Assembly: GCF_004803755.1 (NCBI RefSeq)
Contig: NZ_CP032311.1
Location: 3,798,501-3,862,500 of the forward strand
Source: Pseudomonas sp. DG56-2
GTDB taxonomy: Bacteria; Pseudomonadota; Gammaproteobacteria; Pseudomonadales; Pseudomonadaceae
Direction of reading: 5' to 3'
Length of the DNA stretch: 64,000 nucleotides
Made by a program: the position numbers and the translations under genes. The notes under the pieces are model-generated. The model saw nothing but the letters and a program-made list of their open reading frames with translations. It ran no database searches and was not told the origin of the DNA. Below are positions 11,624 to 21,194 of this stretch, piece by piece. Numbering within the stretch: the stretch's first letter is position 1; each line of letters begins with the position of its first letter.

Positions 11624-12627
11624 CTTGGTTCACCCCTGAAGTGATCGATGTGATCATCACCGTCATCAAGGCCATTGTGGTCTTGCTGGCCGTGGTGGTC
11701 TGCGGTGCGCTGCTCAGCTTCGTCGAGCGGCGCCTGCTGGGCTGGTGGCAGGACCGTTACGGTCCGAACCGTGTAGGTCCGTTCGGTATGTTCCAGATTG
11801 CTGCCGACATGCTGAAGATGTTCTTCAAGGAGGACTGGAACCCACCCTTCGTCGACAAAATGATCTTCACCCTGGCGCCGGTCGTGGCCATGAGTGCCTT
11901 GCTGATCGCCTTTGCAATCATCCCGATCACCCCGACCTGGGGTGTCGCGGACTTGAACATCGGTCTGCTGTTCTTCTTCGCCATGGCCGGACTGTCGGTG
12001 TATGCGGTGCTGTTCGCCGGTTGGTCGTCGAACAACAAATACGCCCTGCTGGGCAGCCTGCGGGCCTCGGCGCAGACCGTGTCGTACGAAGTGTTCATGG
12101 GTCTGGCGCTGATGGGTATCGTCGCCCAGGTCGGCTCGTTCAACATGCGCGATATCGTTGACTATCAGGCCCAGAACCTGTGGTTCATCATTCCGCAGTT
12201 CTTCGGCTTCTGCACCTTCTTCATCGCAGGCGTCGCCGTGACTCACCGTCACCCATTCGACCAGCCTGAAGCGGAACAAGAACTGGCCGACGGTTACCAC
12301 ATTGAATATGCCGGCATGAAGTGGGGCATGTTCTTCGTCGGTGAGTACATCGGCATCATCCTCATCTCGGCGCTGCTGGTAACACTGTTCTTCGGTGGCT
12401 GGCACGGTCCATTCGGCATCCTGCCGCAAGTACCGTTCCTGTGGTTCGCCCTGAAGACCGCGTTCTTCATCGTCCTGTTCATCCTGCTGCGTGCCTCTAT
12501 TCCGCGCCCGCGCTATGACCAGGTGATGGACTTCAGCTGGAAGTTCTGCCTGCCGCTGACCCTGATCAATTTGCTGGTGACCGCTGCGATCGTGTTGCTC
12601 AACACGCCAGCTGTTGCGGCCCAGTGA
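11620..12627 (+). CDS. nuoH: NADH-quinone oxidoreductase subunit H
   Basis: NuoH (335 aa) is the eight-helix membrane subunit that anchors the peripheral arm and lines the quinone channel. The conserved '[21 protein letters not shown]' loop (first part around residue 31) and the '[19 protein letters not shown]' acidic loop near residues 211-229 are present. It overlaps nuoG by four bases and is followed by nuoI after 11 nt. Confidence 0.97.
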   Translation: MTWFTPEVIDVIITVIKAIVVLLAVVVCGALLSFVERRLLGWWQDRYGPNRVGPFGMFQIAADMLKMFFKEDWNPPFVDKMIFTLAPVVAMSALLIAFAIIPITPTWGVADLNIGLLFFFAMAGLSVYAVLFAGWSSNNKYALLGSLRASAQTVSYEVFMGLALMGIVAQVGSFNMRDIVDYQAQNLWFIIPQFFGFCTFFIAGVAVTHRHPFDQPEAEQELADGYHIEYAGMKWGMFFVGEYIGIILISALLVTLFFGGWHGPFGILPQVPFLWFALKTAFFIVLFILLRASIPRPRYDQVMDFSWKFCLPLTLINLLVTAAIVLLNTPAVAAQ

Positions 12628-12638
12628 GGATTTGACCC

Positions 12639-13187
12639 ATGTTCAAGTATATTGGCGACATCGTTAAAGGCACTGGCACCCAGCTGCGCAGCCTGGTGAT
12701 GGTGTTCTCTCACGGTTTTCGCAAACGTGACACCCTGCAGTACCCCGAAGAGCCGGTCTACCTGCCGCCACGCTACCGTGGCCGCATCGTCCTGACCCGC
12801 GATCCGGATGGCGAAGAGCGTTGTGTAGCTTGCAACCTGTGTGCCGTGGCTTGCCCGGTAGGTTGCATTTCGCTGCAGAAAGCCGAAACAGAAGACGGTC
12901 GTTGGTACCCGGAGTTCTTCCGCATCAACTTCTCGCGTTGCATCTTCTGCGGCCTCTGCGAGGAAGCCTGCCCGACCACCGCAATCCAGCTCACGCCGGA
13001 TTTCGAAATGGCCGAGTTCAAGCGTCAGGATCTGGTTTACGAGAAAGAAGATCTGCTGATCTCCGGCCCCGGCAAGAACCCTGACTACAACTTCTACCGT
13101 GTTGCAGGTATGGCCGTTGCCGGCAAGCCGAAAGGCGCCGCACAGAACGAAGCCGAGCCGATCAACGTGAAGAGCTTGCTCCCTTAA
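12639..13187 (+). CDS. nuoI: NADH-quinone oxidoreductase subunit I
   Basis: NuoI (182 aa) is an 8-Fe ferredoxin-like subunit carrying clusters N6a and N6b, which relay electrons to NuoB. Two CxxCxxCxxxCP motifs are present: Cys62/65/68/72 and Cys101/104/107/111. GAGGA about 7 nt before ATG 12639 gives a good ribosome site. nuoJ begins 9 nt after its stop. Confidence 0.97.
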   Translation: MFKYIGDIVKGTGTQLRSLVMVFSHGFRKRDTLQYPEEPVYLPPRYRGRIVLTRDPDGEERCVACNLCAVACPVGCISLQKAETEDGRWYPEFFRINFSRCIFCGLCEEACPTTAIQLTPDFEMAEFKRQDLVYEKEDLLISGPGKNPDYNFYRVAGMAVAGKPKGAAQNEAEPINVKSLLP

Positions 13188-13196
13188 GGAAGAAAG

Positions 13197-13697
13197 ATGG
13201 AATTCGCTTTCTATTTCGCATCCGGTGTCGCTGTGGTGTCTACCCTACGGGTAATCACTAACACCAACCCCGTGCACGCCCTGCTCTACCTGATCATTTC
13301 GCTGATCTCCGTAGCGATGACCTTCTTCGCTCTCGGTGCCCCGTTTGCCGGTGTGCTGGAAGTAATCGCCTACGCTGGCGCCATCATGGTGCTGTTCGTC
13401 TTCGTGGTGATGATGCTCAACCTGGGTCCGGCGTCGGTCGCCCAGGAACGAGGCTGGCTCAAGCCGGGTATCTGGCTCGGTCCAGTGGTCCTGGCCGCGC
13501 TGCTGCTGCTCGAGTTGCTGTATGTGCTGTTCAGCAACCAGAGCGGTGCCAGCATCGGTCACACCACCGTCGACGCCAAGGCTGTCGGTATCAGCTTGTA
13601 TGGTCCTTACCTGCTAGTGGTGGAACTGGCCTCGATGCTGCTGCTTGCTGCAGCGGTAACGGCTTTCCACCTCGGCCGCAACGAGGCGAAGGAGTAA
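13197..13697 (+). CDS. nuoJ: NADH-quinone oxidoreductase subunit J
   Basis: NuoJ (166 aa) is a five-helix membrane subunit of complex I. The segment '[24 protein letters not shown]' (in two parts: [15 protein letters not shown] and FVFVVMMLN, residues about 57-80) is the conserved TM3 with its pi-bulge tyrosine. AAGGAAGAA just upstream serves as its ribosome site. It lies between nuoI and nuoK with 4-9 nt spacing. Confidence 0.95.
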   Translation: MEFAFYFASGVAVVSTLRVITNTNPVHALLYLIISLISVAMTFFALGAPFAGVLEVIAYAGAIMVLFVFVVMMLNLGPASVAQERGWLKPGIWLGPVVLAALLLLELLYVLFSNQSGASIGHTTVDAKAVGISLYGPYLLVVELASMLLLAAAVTAFHLGRNEAKE

Positions 13698-13701
13698 TCA
13701 C

Positions 13702-14010
13702 ATGCCTGCAATTCCTCTCGAGCATGGCCTGGCAGTCGCCGGCATCCTGTTCTGCCTCGGCCTCGTCGGCCTGATGGTGCGCCGCAACATTCTTTTCGTG
13801 TTGATGAGCCTGGAAATCATGATGAACGCCTCGGCTTTGGCTTTCATCGTCGCGGGCAGCCGTTGGGCGCAGCCGGATGGACAGATCATGTTCATCCTGG
13901 TGATCAGCCTGGCAGCCGCTGAGGCCAGTATCGGCCTGGCGATCCTGCTTCAGCTGTATCGCCGCTTCCACACTCTCGACATCGATGCAGCCAGTGAGAT
14001 GCGCGGATGA
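13702..14010 (+). CDS. nuoK: NADH-quinone oxidoreductase subunit K
   Basis: NuoK (102 aa) is a three-helix subunit related to MrpC antiporter subunits. The buried glutamates needed for proton transfer are in '[13 protein letters not shown]' and '[12 protein letters not shown]'. GAAGGAG lies 6-10 nt upstream of ATG 13702. Its stop overlaps the nuoL start (ATGA at 14007-14010). Confidence 0.96.
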   Translation: MPAIPLEHGLAVAGILFCLGLVGLMVRRNILFVLMSLEIMMNASALAFIVAGSRWAQPDGQIMFILVISLAAAEASIGLAILLQLYRRFHTLDIDAASEMRG

Positions 14011-15860
14011 ACCTTCTCTTTCTGACTTTCGTTTTCCCCCTGATCGGCTTCCTGCTGCTGTCGTTCTCGCGCGGACGGTTCTCGGAGAACCTGTCGGCGT
14101 TGATCGGTGTCGGTTCGATCGGCCTCTCGGCCATCGTCACCGCCTATGTGATCTGGCAGTTCAACGTCGCGCCGCCTGAAGGCGGTGCGTACAGCCAACT
14201 GCTGTGGCAGTGGATGTCGGTGGATGGCTTTGCGCCGAACTTCACCCTGTACCTGGACGGACTCTCGGTAACCATGCTTGGCGTGGTCGTCGGCGTGGGC
14301 TTCCTGATCCACCTGTTCGCCTCCTGGTACATGCGCGGTGAAGCGGGCTACTCGCGCTTCTTCGCCTACACCAACCTGTTCATTGCCAGCATGTTGTTCC
14401 TGATCCTGGGCGACAACCTGCTGTTCATCTACTTCGGTTGGGAAGGCGTAGGCCTGTGTTCGTACCTGTTGATCGGTTTCTACTACAGCAACCGCAACAA
14501 CGGTAACGCCGCACTCAAAGCCTTCATCGTTACCCGTATCGGCGACGTGTTCATGGCCATCGGCCTGTTCATTCTGTTCCAGCAACTGGGCACCCTGAAC
14601 GTTCAGGAACTGCTGGTGCTGGCACCGCAGAAGTTCCAGGCAGGTGATTTCTGGATGGTCCTGGCCACCCTGATGTTGCTCGGTGGTGCGGTGGGTAAAT
14701 CTGCCCAGCTGCCACTGCAGACCTGGCTGGCAGACGCGATGGCCGGTCCTACCCCGGTTTCGGCACTGATCCACGCCGCAACCATGGTTACCGCCGGCGT
14801 CTACCTGATTGCTCGTACCCACGGCCTGTTTGCCCTGGCACCTGACGTACTGCACCTGGTCGGTGTGGTCGGCGGTGTGACCCTGGTGCTGGCGGGCTTC
14901 GCGGCCCTGGTCCAAACCGACATCAAACGTATCCTCGCCTACTCGACCATGAGCCAGATCGGCTACATGTTCCTGGCGCTGGGCGTTGGTGCCTGGGACG
15001 GCGCGATCTTCCACCTGATGACCCACGCCTTCTTCAAGGCCCTGCTGTTCCTTGCTTCCGGTGCGGTAATCGTTGCCTGCCACCACGAGCAGAACATCTT
15101 CAAAATGGGCGGTCTGTGGAAGAAGCTGCCGTTGGCCTATGCCAGCTTCATCGTCGGTGGTGCCGCTCTGGCTGCCCTGCCGTTGCTGACTGCCGGCTTC
15201 TACTCCAAGGACGAGATCCTCTGGGAAGCCTTCGCCAGCGGCAACAACGGTTTGCTCTACGCCGGCCTGGTCGGTGCGTTCATGACTTCGCTGTACACCT
15301 TCCGCCTGATCTTCATCGCCTTCCACGGCGAGGCCAAGACCGAAGCTCACGCCGGCCACGGGATTTCCCACTGGCTGCCACTGGGTGTGCTGATCGTGCT
15401 GTCGACCTTCATCGGTGCCTGGATTCATCCACCACTGGCGGGTGTTCTGCCGCAGAGCGTTGGCCACGCCGGTGGCGAAGCCAAGCACAGCCTGGAAATC
15501 GCCTCTGGCGCTATCGCCATCGCCGGTATCCTCCTGGCCGCGCTGCTGTTCCTGGGCAAGCGTCGCCTGGCAACCGCGATCGCCAATAGCGGCATCGGCC
15601 GCGTCCTCTCGGCCTGGTGGTTCGCTGCCTGGGGCTTCGACTGGATCTACGACAAGCTGTTCGTCAAACCTTACCTGTTGATCAGCCACATCCTGCGCAA
15701 GGATCCGGTTGACCGCAGCATTGGCCTGATTCCGCGTCTGGCAAAAGGCGGTCATGCCGCCATGAGCAAGACCGAAACCGGTCAGCTGCGCTGGTACACC
15801 GCTTCGATCGCCGTAGGTGCCGTGCTTGTACTTGGTGCCGTTGTTATGGCTGCGGTCTGA
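14007..15860 (+). CDS. nuoL: NADH-quinone oxidoreductase subunit L
   Basis: NuoL (617 aa) is the distal antiporter-like proton-pumping subunit, with about 14-16 helices and the long C-terminal lateral helix. Family motifs include '[17 protein letters not shown]'-type TM5 (here [14 protein letters not shown] with its glutamate), '[17 protein letters not shown]' and '[12 protein letters not shown]'. It overlaps nuoK by four bases; 39 nt separate it from nuoM. Confidence 0.97.
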   Translation: MNLLFLTFVFPLIGFLLLSFSRGRFSENLSALIGVGSIGLSAIVTAYVIWQFNVAPPEGGAYSQLLWQWMSVDGFAPNFTLYLDGLSVTMLGVVVGVGFLIHLFASWYMRGEAGYSRFFAYTNLFIASMLFLILGDNLLFIYFGWEGVGLCSYLLIGFYYSNRNNGNAALKAFIVTRIGDVFMAIGLFILFQQLGTLNVQELLVLAPQKFQAGDFWMVLATLMLLGGAVGKSAQLPLQTWLADAMAGPTPVSALIHAATMVTAGVYLIARTHGLFALAPDVLHLVGVVGGVTLVLAGFAALVQTDIKRILAYSTMSQIGYMFLALGVGAWDGAIFHLMTHAFFKALLFLASGAVIVACHHEQNIFKMGGLWKKLPLAYASFIVGGAALAALPLLTAGFYSKDEILWEAFASGNNGLLYAGLVGAFMTSLYTFRLIFIAFHGEAKTEAHAGHGISHWLPLGVLIVLSTFIGAWIHPPLAGVLPQSVGHAGGEAKHSLEIASGAIAIAGILLAALLFLGKRRLATAIANSGIGRVLSAWWFAAWGFDWIYDKLFVKPYLLISHILRKDPVDRSIGLIPRLAKGGHAAMSKTETGQLRWYTASIAVGAVLVLGAVVMAAV

Positions 15861-15899
15861 TATGAACCTTGCGACTTTGCGAAAGGAATTGAGCCCGTC

Positions 15900-17432
15900 A
15901 TGATTTTGCCTTGGCTGATCCTGATCCCCTTTATCGGCGGCCTGCTGTGCTGGCTGGGTGAGCGCTTCGGCGCCACCCTGCCGCGCTGGATTGCGCTGCT
16001 GACCATGTCCCTGCTGCTTGGTATCGGCCTCTGGCTGTGGGCCAACGGGGACTACACCCTCGCCCCTGTACCGGGCGCTGCGCCCGAGTGGGCGTTCGAA
16101 TTCAAAGTACTGTGGATCGAACGCTTCGGCATCAGCCTGCACCTGGCCCTCGATGGCCTGTCGCTGCTGATGATCCTGCTCACCGGCTTGCTCGGTGTGC
16201 TCTCGGTATTGTGTTCCTGGAAAGAGATCCAGCGACACGTCGGCTTCTTCCACCTCAACCTGATGTGGATTCTGGGCGGCGTGGTCGGTGTGTTCCTGGC
16301 CCTGGACCTGTTTCTGTTCTTCTTCTTCTGGGAAATGATGCTGGTGCCGATGTATTTCCTCATCGCGCTCTGGGGTCATAGCTCCTCTGACGGCAAGAAG
16401 ACCCGGATCTATGCAGCCACCAAGTTCTTCATCTTCACTCAGGCCAGCGGCCTGATCATGTTGGTGGCGATCCTGGGCCTGGTTCTGGTCAACTACAACA
16501 ACACCGGCGTGATCACTTTCGATTACACCCAGTTGCTCAAGGCCGACCTGCCGGCTGGCACCGAATACCTGCTGATGCTTGGCTTCTTCATCGCCTTCGC
16601 GGTCAAGCTGCCGGTTGTCCCGTTCCACTCCTGGCTGCCTGATGCGCACGCCCAGGCGCCGACTGCAGGCTCCGTCGACCTCGCCGGTATCTTGCTGAAA
16701 ACTGCGGCCTACGGCCTGCTGCGCTTTGCCCTGCCGCTGTTCCCGAATGCCTCGGCCGAGTTTGCACCGATTGCCATGACCCTGGGTCTGATCGGGATTT
16801 TCTACGGCGCGTTCCTGGCCTTCGCCCAGACCGACATCAAGCGTTTGATCGCCTTCTCCAGCGTCTCGCACATGGGCTTCGTGCTGATCGGTATCTACTC
16901 CGGCAGCCAGCAAGCACTGCAAGGTGCAGTCATCCAGATGCTGGCCCACGGTGTTTCGGCAGCGGCACTGTTTATCCTCAGCGGCCAGTTGTACGAGCGC
17001 CTGCACACCCGTGACATGCGCCAGATGGGCGGCCTGTGGCATCGCATTGCATACCTGCCGGCGATCAGCCTGTTCTTCGCTGCTGCGTCGCTCGGCCTGC
17101 CTGGCACCGGTAACTTCGTTGGCGAGTTCCTGATCCTGATCGGCAGCTTCGTCAGCGCGCCATGGATCACGGTTATCGCCACCTCGGGCCTGGTATTCGG
17201 TTCGGTCTACTCGCTGATCATGATTCACCGTGCCTACTTCGGTCCGGCGAAGTCGGACGAAGTCCTGGCGGGTCTGGATACTCGCGAAATGATCATGGTG
17301 CTGGGCCTGGCTGGCCTGCTGATCTTGCTGGGCGTCTACCCGCAGCCGTTCCTGGACACTTCCGCCGCCACCATGAGTGGTGTGCAGCAGTGGCTCGGCT
17401 CCGCTTTCACTCAACTCGCTTCGGCCCGGTAA
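15900..17432 (+). CDS. nuoM: NADH-quinone oxidoreductase subunit M
   Basis: NuoM (510 aa) is the second antiporter-like proton-pumping subunit. The conserved TM5 glutamate lies in '[16 protein letters not shown]' and the TM7 lysine in '[19 protein letters not shown]'. AAAGGAATTGAG lies 8-18 nt upstream of ATG 15900. nuoN starts 7 nt after the stop. Confidence 0.97.
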   Translation: MILPWLILIPFIGGLLCWLGERFGATLPRWIALLTMSLLLGIGLWLWANGDYTLAPVPGAAPEWAFEFKVLWIERFGISLHLALDGLSLLMILLTGLLGVLSVLCSWKEIQRHVGFFHLNLMWILGGVVGVFLALDLFLFFFFWEMMLVPMYFLIALWGHSSSDGKKTRIYAATKFFIFTQASGLIMLVAILGLVLVNYNNTGVITFDYTQLLKADLPAGTEYLLMLGFFIAFAVKLPVVPFHSWLPDAHAQAPTAGSVDLAGILLKTAAYGLLRFALPLFPNASAEFAPIAMTLGLIGIFYGAFLAFAQTDIKRLIAFSSVSHMGFVLIGIYSGSQQALQGAVIQMLAHGVSAAALFILSGQLYERLHTRDMRQMGGLWHRIAYLPAISLFFAAASLGLPGTGNFVGEFLILIGSFVSAPWITVIATSGLVFGSVYSLIMIHRAYFGPAKSDEVLAGLDTREMIMVLGLAGLLILLGVYPQPFLDTSAATMSGVQQWLGSAFTQLASAR

Positions 17433-17439
17433 GAGCGCT

Positions 17440-18909
17440 ATGGACCTGACGATTCAACACTTTATTGCGCTTGCGCCGCTGCTGATTACCAGTATCACCA
17501 TTGTCGTGGTGATGCTGGCCATCGCCTGGCGCCGCAATCATTCGCAAACCTTCCTGCTGTCGACCGTGGGCCTGAATCTGGCCTTGCTATCGATTATCCC
17601 GGCACTGAAGACCGCCCCCCTGGCAGTCACCCCACTGCTGACCATCGACAACTTCGCCTGCCTGTACATGGCGTTGATCCTGGTTGCCACCCTGGCGTGC
17701 GTAACCCTTGCCCATGCCTACCTGGGCGATGGCGGCAAAGGCTACCCAGGCAACCGTGAAGAACTGTACCTGCTGATTCTCCTGGCCGCCCTCGGTGGCC
17801 TGGTACTGGTCAGCGCGCAGCACCTGGCTGGCCTGTTCATTGGCCTTGAGTTGCTGTCGGTACCGGTCTATGGCCTGGTCGCCTATGCCTTCTTCAACAA
17901 GCGTTCGCTGGAAGCCGGCATCAAGTACATGGTGCTCTCGGCAGCAGGTTCGGCCTTCTTGCTGTTCGGCATGGCCCTGCTATATGCCGACGCTGGCAGC
18001 CTGAGCTTCGACGGTATTGGCAAAGCCCTGGCAACTACCAGTATGCCTAGCCTGCTGGCACAGCTGGGCTTGGCCATGATGCTGGTGGGCTTGGCATTCA
18101 AACTGTCGCTGGTGCCGTTCCACCTGTGGACCCCGGACGTCTACGAAGGCGCCCCTGCGCCAGTCGCTGCGTTCCTGGCCACCGCCAGCAAGGTTGCGGT
18201 GTTCGCCGTGGTGGTGCGCCTGTTCATGCTCTCCCCTGCGGCCAGTAGCGGCGTGCTGACCACCGTACTGTCGGTGATTGCCGTAGCATCGATCCTGATC
18301 GGTAACCTGCTGGCGCTGACTCAGAGCAACCTCAAGCGTCTGCTGGGTTACTCGTCGATCGCCCACTTCGGTTACCTGTTGATCGCCCTGGTGGCGAGCA
18401 AAGGTATGGCCGTCGAAGCCATTGGCGTGTACCTGGTCACTTACGTGATCACCAGCCTGGGCGCATTCGGTGTAATCACCCTGATGTCCTCGCCGTACAA
18501 CGGCCGTGACGCTGATGCCCTGTACGAGTACCGCGGCCTGTTCTGGCGCCGTCCGTACCTGACGGCGGTACTGACCGTGATGATGCTGTCGCTGGCCGGT
18601 ATCCCGCTGACTGCAGGCTTCATCGGCAAGTTCTACATCATCGCTACCGGCGTCGAGTCGCAGCTGTGGTGGCTGGTCGGTGCCCTGGTAATCGGCAGTG
18701 CCATCGGCGTGTTCTACTACCTGCGCGTGATGGTCACCCTGTTCCTGATCGAACCAAACCTGCGTCGTCACGATGCGCCGCTGAACTGGGAGCAGCGTAC
18801 CGGTGGCGTCATGCTGCTGGCGATTGCGATCCTGGCCTTCGTGCTGGGTGTGTACCCGCAGCCATTGCTGGACATCGTTCAGCATGCCGGACTGCAGTTG
18901 ATCGGCTGA
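17440..18909 (+). CDS. nuoN: NADH-quinone oxidoreductase subunit N
   Basis: NuoN (489 aa) is the third antiporter-like subunit and the last gene of the operon. Key residues are in '[16 protein letters not shown]' and '[19 protein letters not shown]'. The frame is open from 17377 inside nuoM, but TAAGAG, which overlaps the nuoM stop, is correctly spaced for ATG 17440. A strong terminator follows 13 nt after the stop. Confidence 0.96.
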   Translation: MDLTIQHFIALAPLLITSITIVVVMLAIAWRRNHSQTFLLSTVGLNLALLSIIPALKTAPLAVTPLLTIDNFACLYMALILVATLACVTLAHAYLGDGGKGYPGNREELYLLILLAALGGLVLVSAQHLAGLFIGLELLSVPVYGLVAYAFFNKRSLEAGIKYMVLSAAGSAFLLFGMALLYADAGSLSFDGIGKALATTSMPSLLAQLGLAMMLVGLAFKLSLVPFHLWTPDVYEGAPAPVAAFLATASKVAVFAVVVRLFMLSPAASSGVLTTVLSVIAVASILIGNLLALTQSNLKRLLGYSSIAHFGYLLIALVASKGMAVEAIGVYLVTYVITSLGAFGVITLMSSPYNGRDADALYEYRGLFWRRPYLTAVLTVMMLSLAGIPLTAGFIGKFYIIATGVESQLWWLVGALVIGSAIGVFYYLRVMVTLFLIEPNLRRHDAPLNWEQRTGGVMLLAIAILAFVLGVYPQPLLDIVQHAGLQLIG

Positions 18910-18922
18910 TCGACTTAGTTAT

Positions 18923-18957
18923 AAAAAACACCCCGCCTTGGCGGGGTGTTTTTTTTA
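18923..18957 (+). terminator. Rho-independent terminator of the nuo operon
   Basis: AAAAAACACCCCGC at 18923-18936 pairs perfectly with GCGGGGTGTTTTTT at 18941-18954 around a CTTG loop, and the T-run continues to 18956. The A/T symmetry means it can work in both directions, so it may also end the minus-strand ogr-like gene at 18967. Confidence 0.96.
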
Positions 18958-18966
18958 GGGAAGGTT

Positions 18967-19275
18967 CTAGGCGGGGTCAAATTGCGGTATGCCCTGGCTT
19001 GGCGCTACGACCTGGTAGTCATCGTTACACCTAGGCCCTGGTTGCAACGCTGCCCGGCGCAACTCTCCCCCTGCGCGCGGTAGGCGAACATCAGGGTTTG
19101 GCATGCCACTGGGTGACAGTTCATGGGTCATCTCAAACTCCGCGCGCACCGACCAACCGCAGGCTTCGGTGGTGCACTGCAGATAAGCTATTCGCAGGAA
19201 GATGTGTCGCCCCTCGCTGGTGCGAATGCGCATGCGACTCTTGCAATGAGGGCACACCAACTTGTAAGTACTCAC
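18967..19275 (-). CDS. Ogr/Delta-like zinc-finger late-gene activator (phage P2 type)
   Basis: This 102-aa protein starts MSTYKLVCPHCKSRMRIRT (GTG start) and has the C-x2-C…C-x4-C zinc pattern of the Ogr/Delta family, small activators of late promoters in P2-like phages. The frame extends to 19305, but AGGAGAG is spaced 4 nt from GTG 19273-19275, which is chosen. The C-terminal 45 residues are poorly structured. It is the first sign of a P2-like remnant occupying 18967-20682. Whether it still has target promoters is unknown. Confidence 0.85.
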   Translation of the reverse strand: MSTYKLVCPHCKSRMRIRTSEGRHIFLRIAYLQCTTEACGWSVRAEFEMTHELSPSGMPNPDVRLPRAGGELRRAALQPGPRCNDDYQVVAPSQGIPQFDPA

Positions 19276-19544
19276 GAATCTCTCCTGCCAAAGTCTGCGA
19301 ACCACTGAACATGCCCGACAGCTACAACGCTAAATGTTCTGCTAACAGGGTAATAATTCATACATTTCAGAATCTGATGTAGTCTCATGCGTAGATGGAA
19401 AGCGTACTTTTTCCTTTTTCTCCCGGAATTCGTCATAGATCGATAATGTCCTTATGAGTTGCGTTTGATGTACCGAATCGTGATTACTCAGATCGAATAT
19501 TGCCTTGCAAATATTCATAGAAGTATCCCACAGGAATACTCAGA

Positions 19545-19955
19545 ATGAGTACAAATGGATTTACTGCTGTACTACGCCGAATGAAACTGATCACTGCATC
19601 CACTACAGACGCCGAGCTTTCAGTCGCACTGAACGTAAGCCCACAGACCTTGAGCAGTTGGAAAGGCCGCAACAGCATCCCATACTCATTATGCATAGGG
19701 CTCGCCACATGCCATGGAATTTCGCTGGACTGGTTGTTACTCGGAGAAGGCCCGCAACAACGCGCGCTTGGCGCAACGCCTACCGCTACGGATGAAAGCG
19801 CTCACGACTGGGAAACTCAGTTACTCACTCAACTGCGTGCGCTAGCTCCACAAGACCAGCGGGCGATTGCACAGGCAGTAGAAGAGAAGCACCGCTTTCG
19901 TCAGTTAGAGCGCCAGGTAGAGGACATGCACAGACTGCTGCAAGCCGATGGCTGA
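19545..19955 (+). CDS. CI-type phage repressor, N-terminal domain only
   Basis: This 136-aa protein begins with a bacteriophage CI-type helix-turn-helix: 'TDAELSVALNVSPQTLSSW' (residues 17-35) and 'GISLDWLLLGEGP' (about 58-70), the usual ending of this domain. A charged helical tail follows in place of an S24 peptidase domain, so RecA-stimulated self-cleavage is not expected. AGGA lies about 10 nt before ATG 19545. It is the only plus-strand gene of the phage remnant. Confidence 0.82.
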   Translation: MSTNGFTAVLRRMKLITASTTDAELSVALNVSPQTLSSWKGRNSIPYSLCIGLATCHGISLDWLLLGEGPQQRALGATPTATDESAHDWETQLLTQLRALAPQDQRAIAQAVEEKHRFRQLERQVEDMHRLLQADG

Positions 19956-19967
19956 ATCGAAAAGTTC

Positions 19968-20321
19968 TCAGGAGCCATTGCGCAAACGCTGCAAAATCTC
20001 ACGAAGGTCCGCAGAGTCGAGCCAGATCATTACCTTGATGCTGATCGGAATAACCACCACAGCCGCAACGAATGCCGCCACACCACTCGACAGAAAGGGT
20101 GCCAACAACAGCACGAAAGGCGTAAACAGATAGCCAACACCCGCTGAAAGGAAAAGTGATCCCAGGCGCTGCCAAGCCTTGAGAGCCCGCCGGGTACTAG
20201 CGACCAGCCATGCCCCCAACACCGCACCGAATATTGTATCGCCGTCAATCGTCGGCATTGACGAAGCCAGGCCCAAGCCAATAAATACGCTGGAAAGACT
20301 CGCGCTGGTTGGCTCACTCAT
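19968..20321 (-). CDS. Phage holin (P2-like remnant)
   Basis: This is a 117-aa protein with three hydrophobic segments ('IFGAVLGAWLVAS', 'LGSLFLSAGVGYLF', 'GVAAFVAAVVVIPI') and a charged C-terminus, typical of holins of P2-like Pseudomonas phages and pyocins. The open frame extends upstream, but ATG 20319-20321 begins 'MSEPTSASL' and overlaps the gpL stop by 8 bases, so the two are translationally coupled. No endolysin gene follows; the module ends here and meets the CI-type gene tail to tail. A holin without an endolysin could act only on the membrane. Confidence 0.8.
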   Translation of the reverse strand: MSEPTSASLSSVFIGLGLASSMPTIDGDTIFGAVLGAWLVASTRRALKAWQRLGSLFLSAGVGYLFTPFVLLLAPFLSSGVAAFVAAVVVIPISIKVMIWLDSADLREILQRLRNGS

Positions 20322-20682
20322 GTACTGGCGCTCCATTCGAACCGGGCCGGCACGCGACCAGCAGTACATCGCTCTCCAGTGCCAAATGGGTGTTCGCCTC
20401 AACCGCACGCCGATAGCAACCCGACAAGAGTTGGTGCGACGCCATGTCTTCCAGGCGCTTATAGCCTCGGTCTCGAAGTACCCTGCGCCATTGCGCAAAC
20501 TCTCCTCCCGCCTTATGGGCCGCAGCTCGAGCTGCCACTTCCAATCGTGTATCGCTGATCGCACAGGTAAGTGCCAAATGTTGGCGCAGTTCCCGCAGGT
20601 TGATACTTGGCCAGAACGGATCGTCGCTGGTCAGCATGTAGCATCGATCAGCATGGTTTACTGCGTAGTTGTCGCTCTGCAT
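20314..20682 (-). CDS. Phage head-completion protein gpL (P2-like remnant)
   Basis: This 122-aa protein resembles P2 gpL: 'DPFWPSINLRELRQHL' near the N-terminus, 'GEFAQWRRVLRDRGYKRLEDM' in the middle and 'CYRRAVEANTHLALE' near the end fit the family pattern. The frame is open to 20715, but AGGGAG with 6 nt spacing picks ATG 20680-20682. In P2 the order is L, X, Y (holin), K (lysozyme); here gpL runs straight into the holin, so gpX is missing. It lies 36 bp downstream of the LuxR-type gene. Confidence 0.78.
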   Translation of the reverse strand: MQSDNYAVNHADRCYMLTSDDPFWPSINLRELRQHLALTCAISDTRLEVAARAAAHKAGGEFAQWRRVLRDRGYKRLEDMASHQLLSGCYRRAVEANTHLALESDVLLVACRPGSNGAPVHE

Positions 20683-20718
20683 ATAGAGCTCCCTTGAGTT
20701 CATCGTTACCTTCACGCA

Positions 20719-20982
20719 TCACAGTTGCTGCAACATTCCGTGGCGCAATCCCTTGAGCACCGCAGCAACTCGGTTGGTGACGTCGAACTTGCGCAGGATG
20801 TTGCTGACGTGGAAGTTCACAGTCGACTCCTTGCACTGGAGAATCTGTCCGATCTCCCAAGAGCTCTTCGCGTGGGCACACCAGAGAAGCACCTCCTGCT
20901 CCCGAGCGGTCAGTTTGAATTGAGCGCCTGGGTTATCACTAGTCACGTCGTGTACAGGTTTTTTTGAGGCATGGGTTGTCAT
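20719..20982 (-). CDS. LuxR-type HTH-only regulator
   Basis: This 87-aa protein is little more than a GerE/LuxR DNA-binding domain: 'LTAREQEVLLWCAHAKSSWEIG' (as LTAREQEVLLWCA plus HAKSSWEIG) and 'ESTVNFHVSNILRKFDVTNR'. The sequence around 'STVNFHVSNI' is closest in feel to quorum-sensing LuxR proteins, but there is no acyl-homoserine-lactone or receiver domain. GGAG is spaced 7-8 nt from ATG 20980-20982; the frame extends 10 codons further upstream. It leads a minus-strand unit LuxR-gpL-holin and is divergent from the TonB receptor. Confidence 0.85.
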   Translation of the reverse strand: MTTHASKKPVHDVTSDNPGAQFKLTAREQEVLLWCAHAKSSWEIGQILQCKESTVNFHVSNILRKFDVTNRVAAVLKGLRHGMLQQL

Positions 20983-21194
20983 GGCTATTCTCCGCATTTT
21001 CTCCGGAGTCATTCCGGATCAGGGTGTGCGTCACCATACAAACAGCACTTGTGTCACTTCCAGAAAGCCAACCTGTAGGGACCGACCATACAAAACATAT
21101 TTACGCTAACTTCAGCACTGCCTGTCGTGATCTGAAGTGATTTTCGGTCGTCTGAGCTTCGATGATCACTGCCCTCTGCTGTTGGAGTCGTACG

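Noticed and set aside
13950..17414. 1154-codon minus-strand open frame opposite nuoL and nuoM
   Set aside because: The translation is Gln/His/Asp-rich nonsense typical of antisense of membrane-protein genes with high GC; nuoL and nuoM are unambiguous.
19948..20133. 61-codon ORF on the plus strand after the CI-type gene
   Set aside because: It lies antisense to the holin gene, which has clear membrane segments and coupling to gpL.
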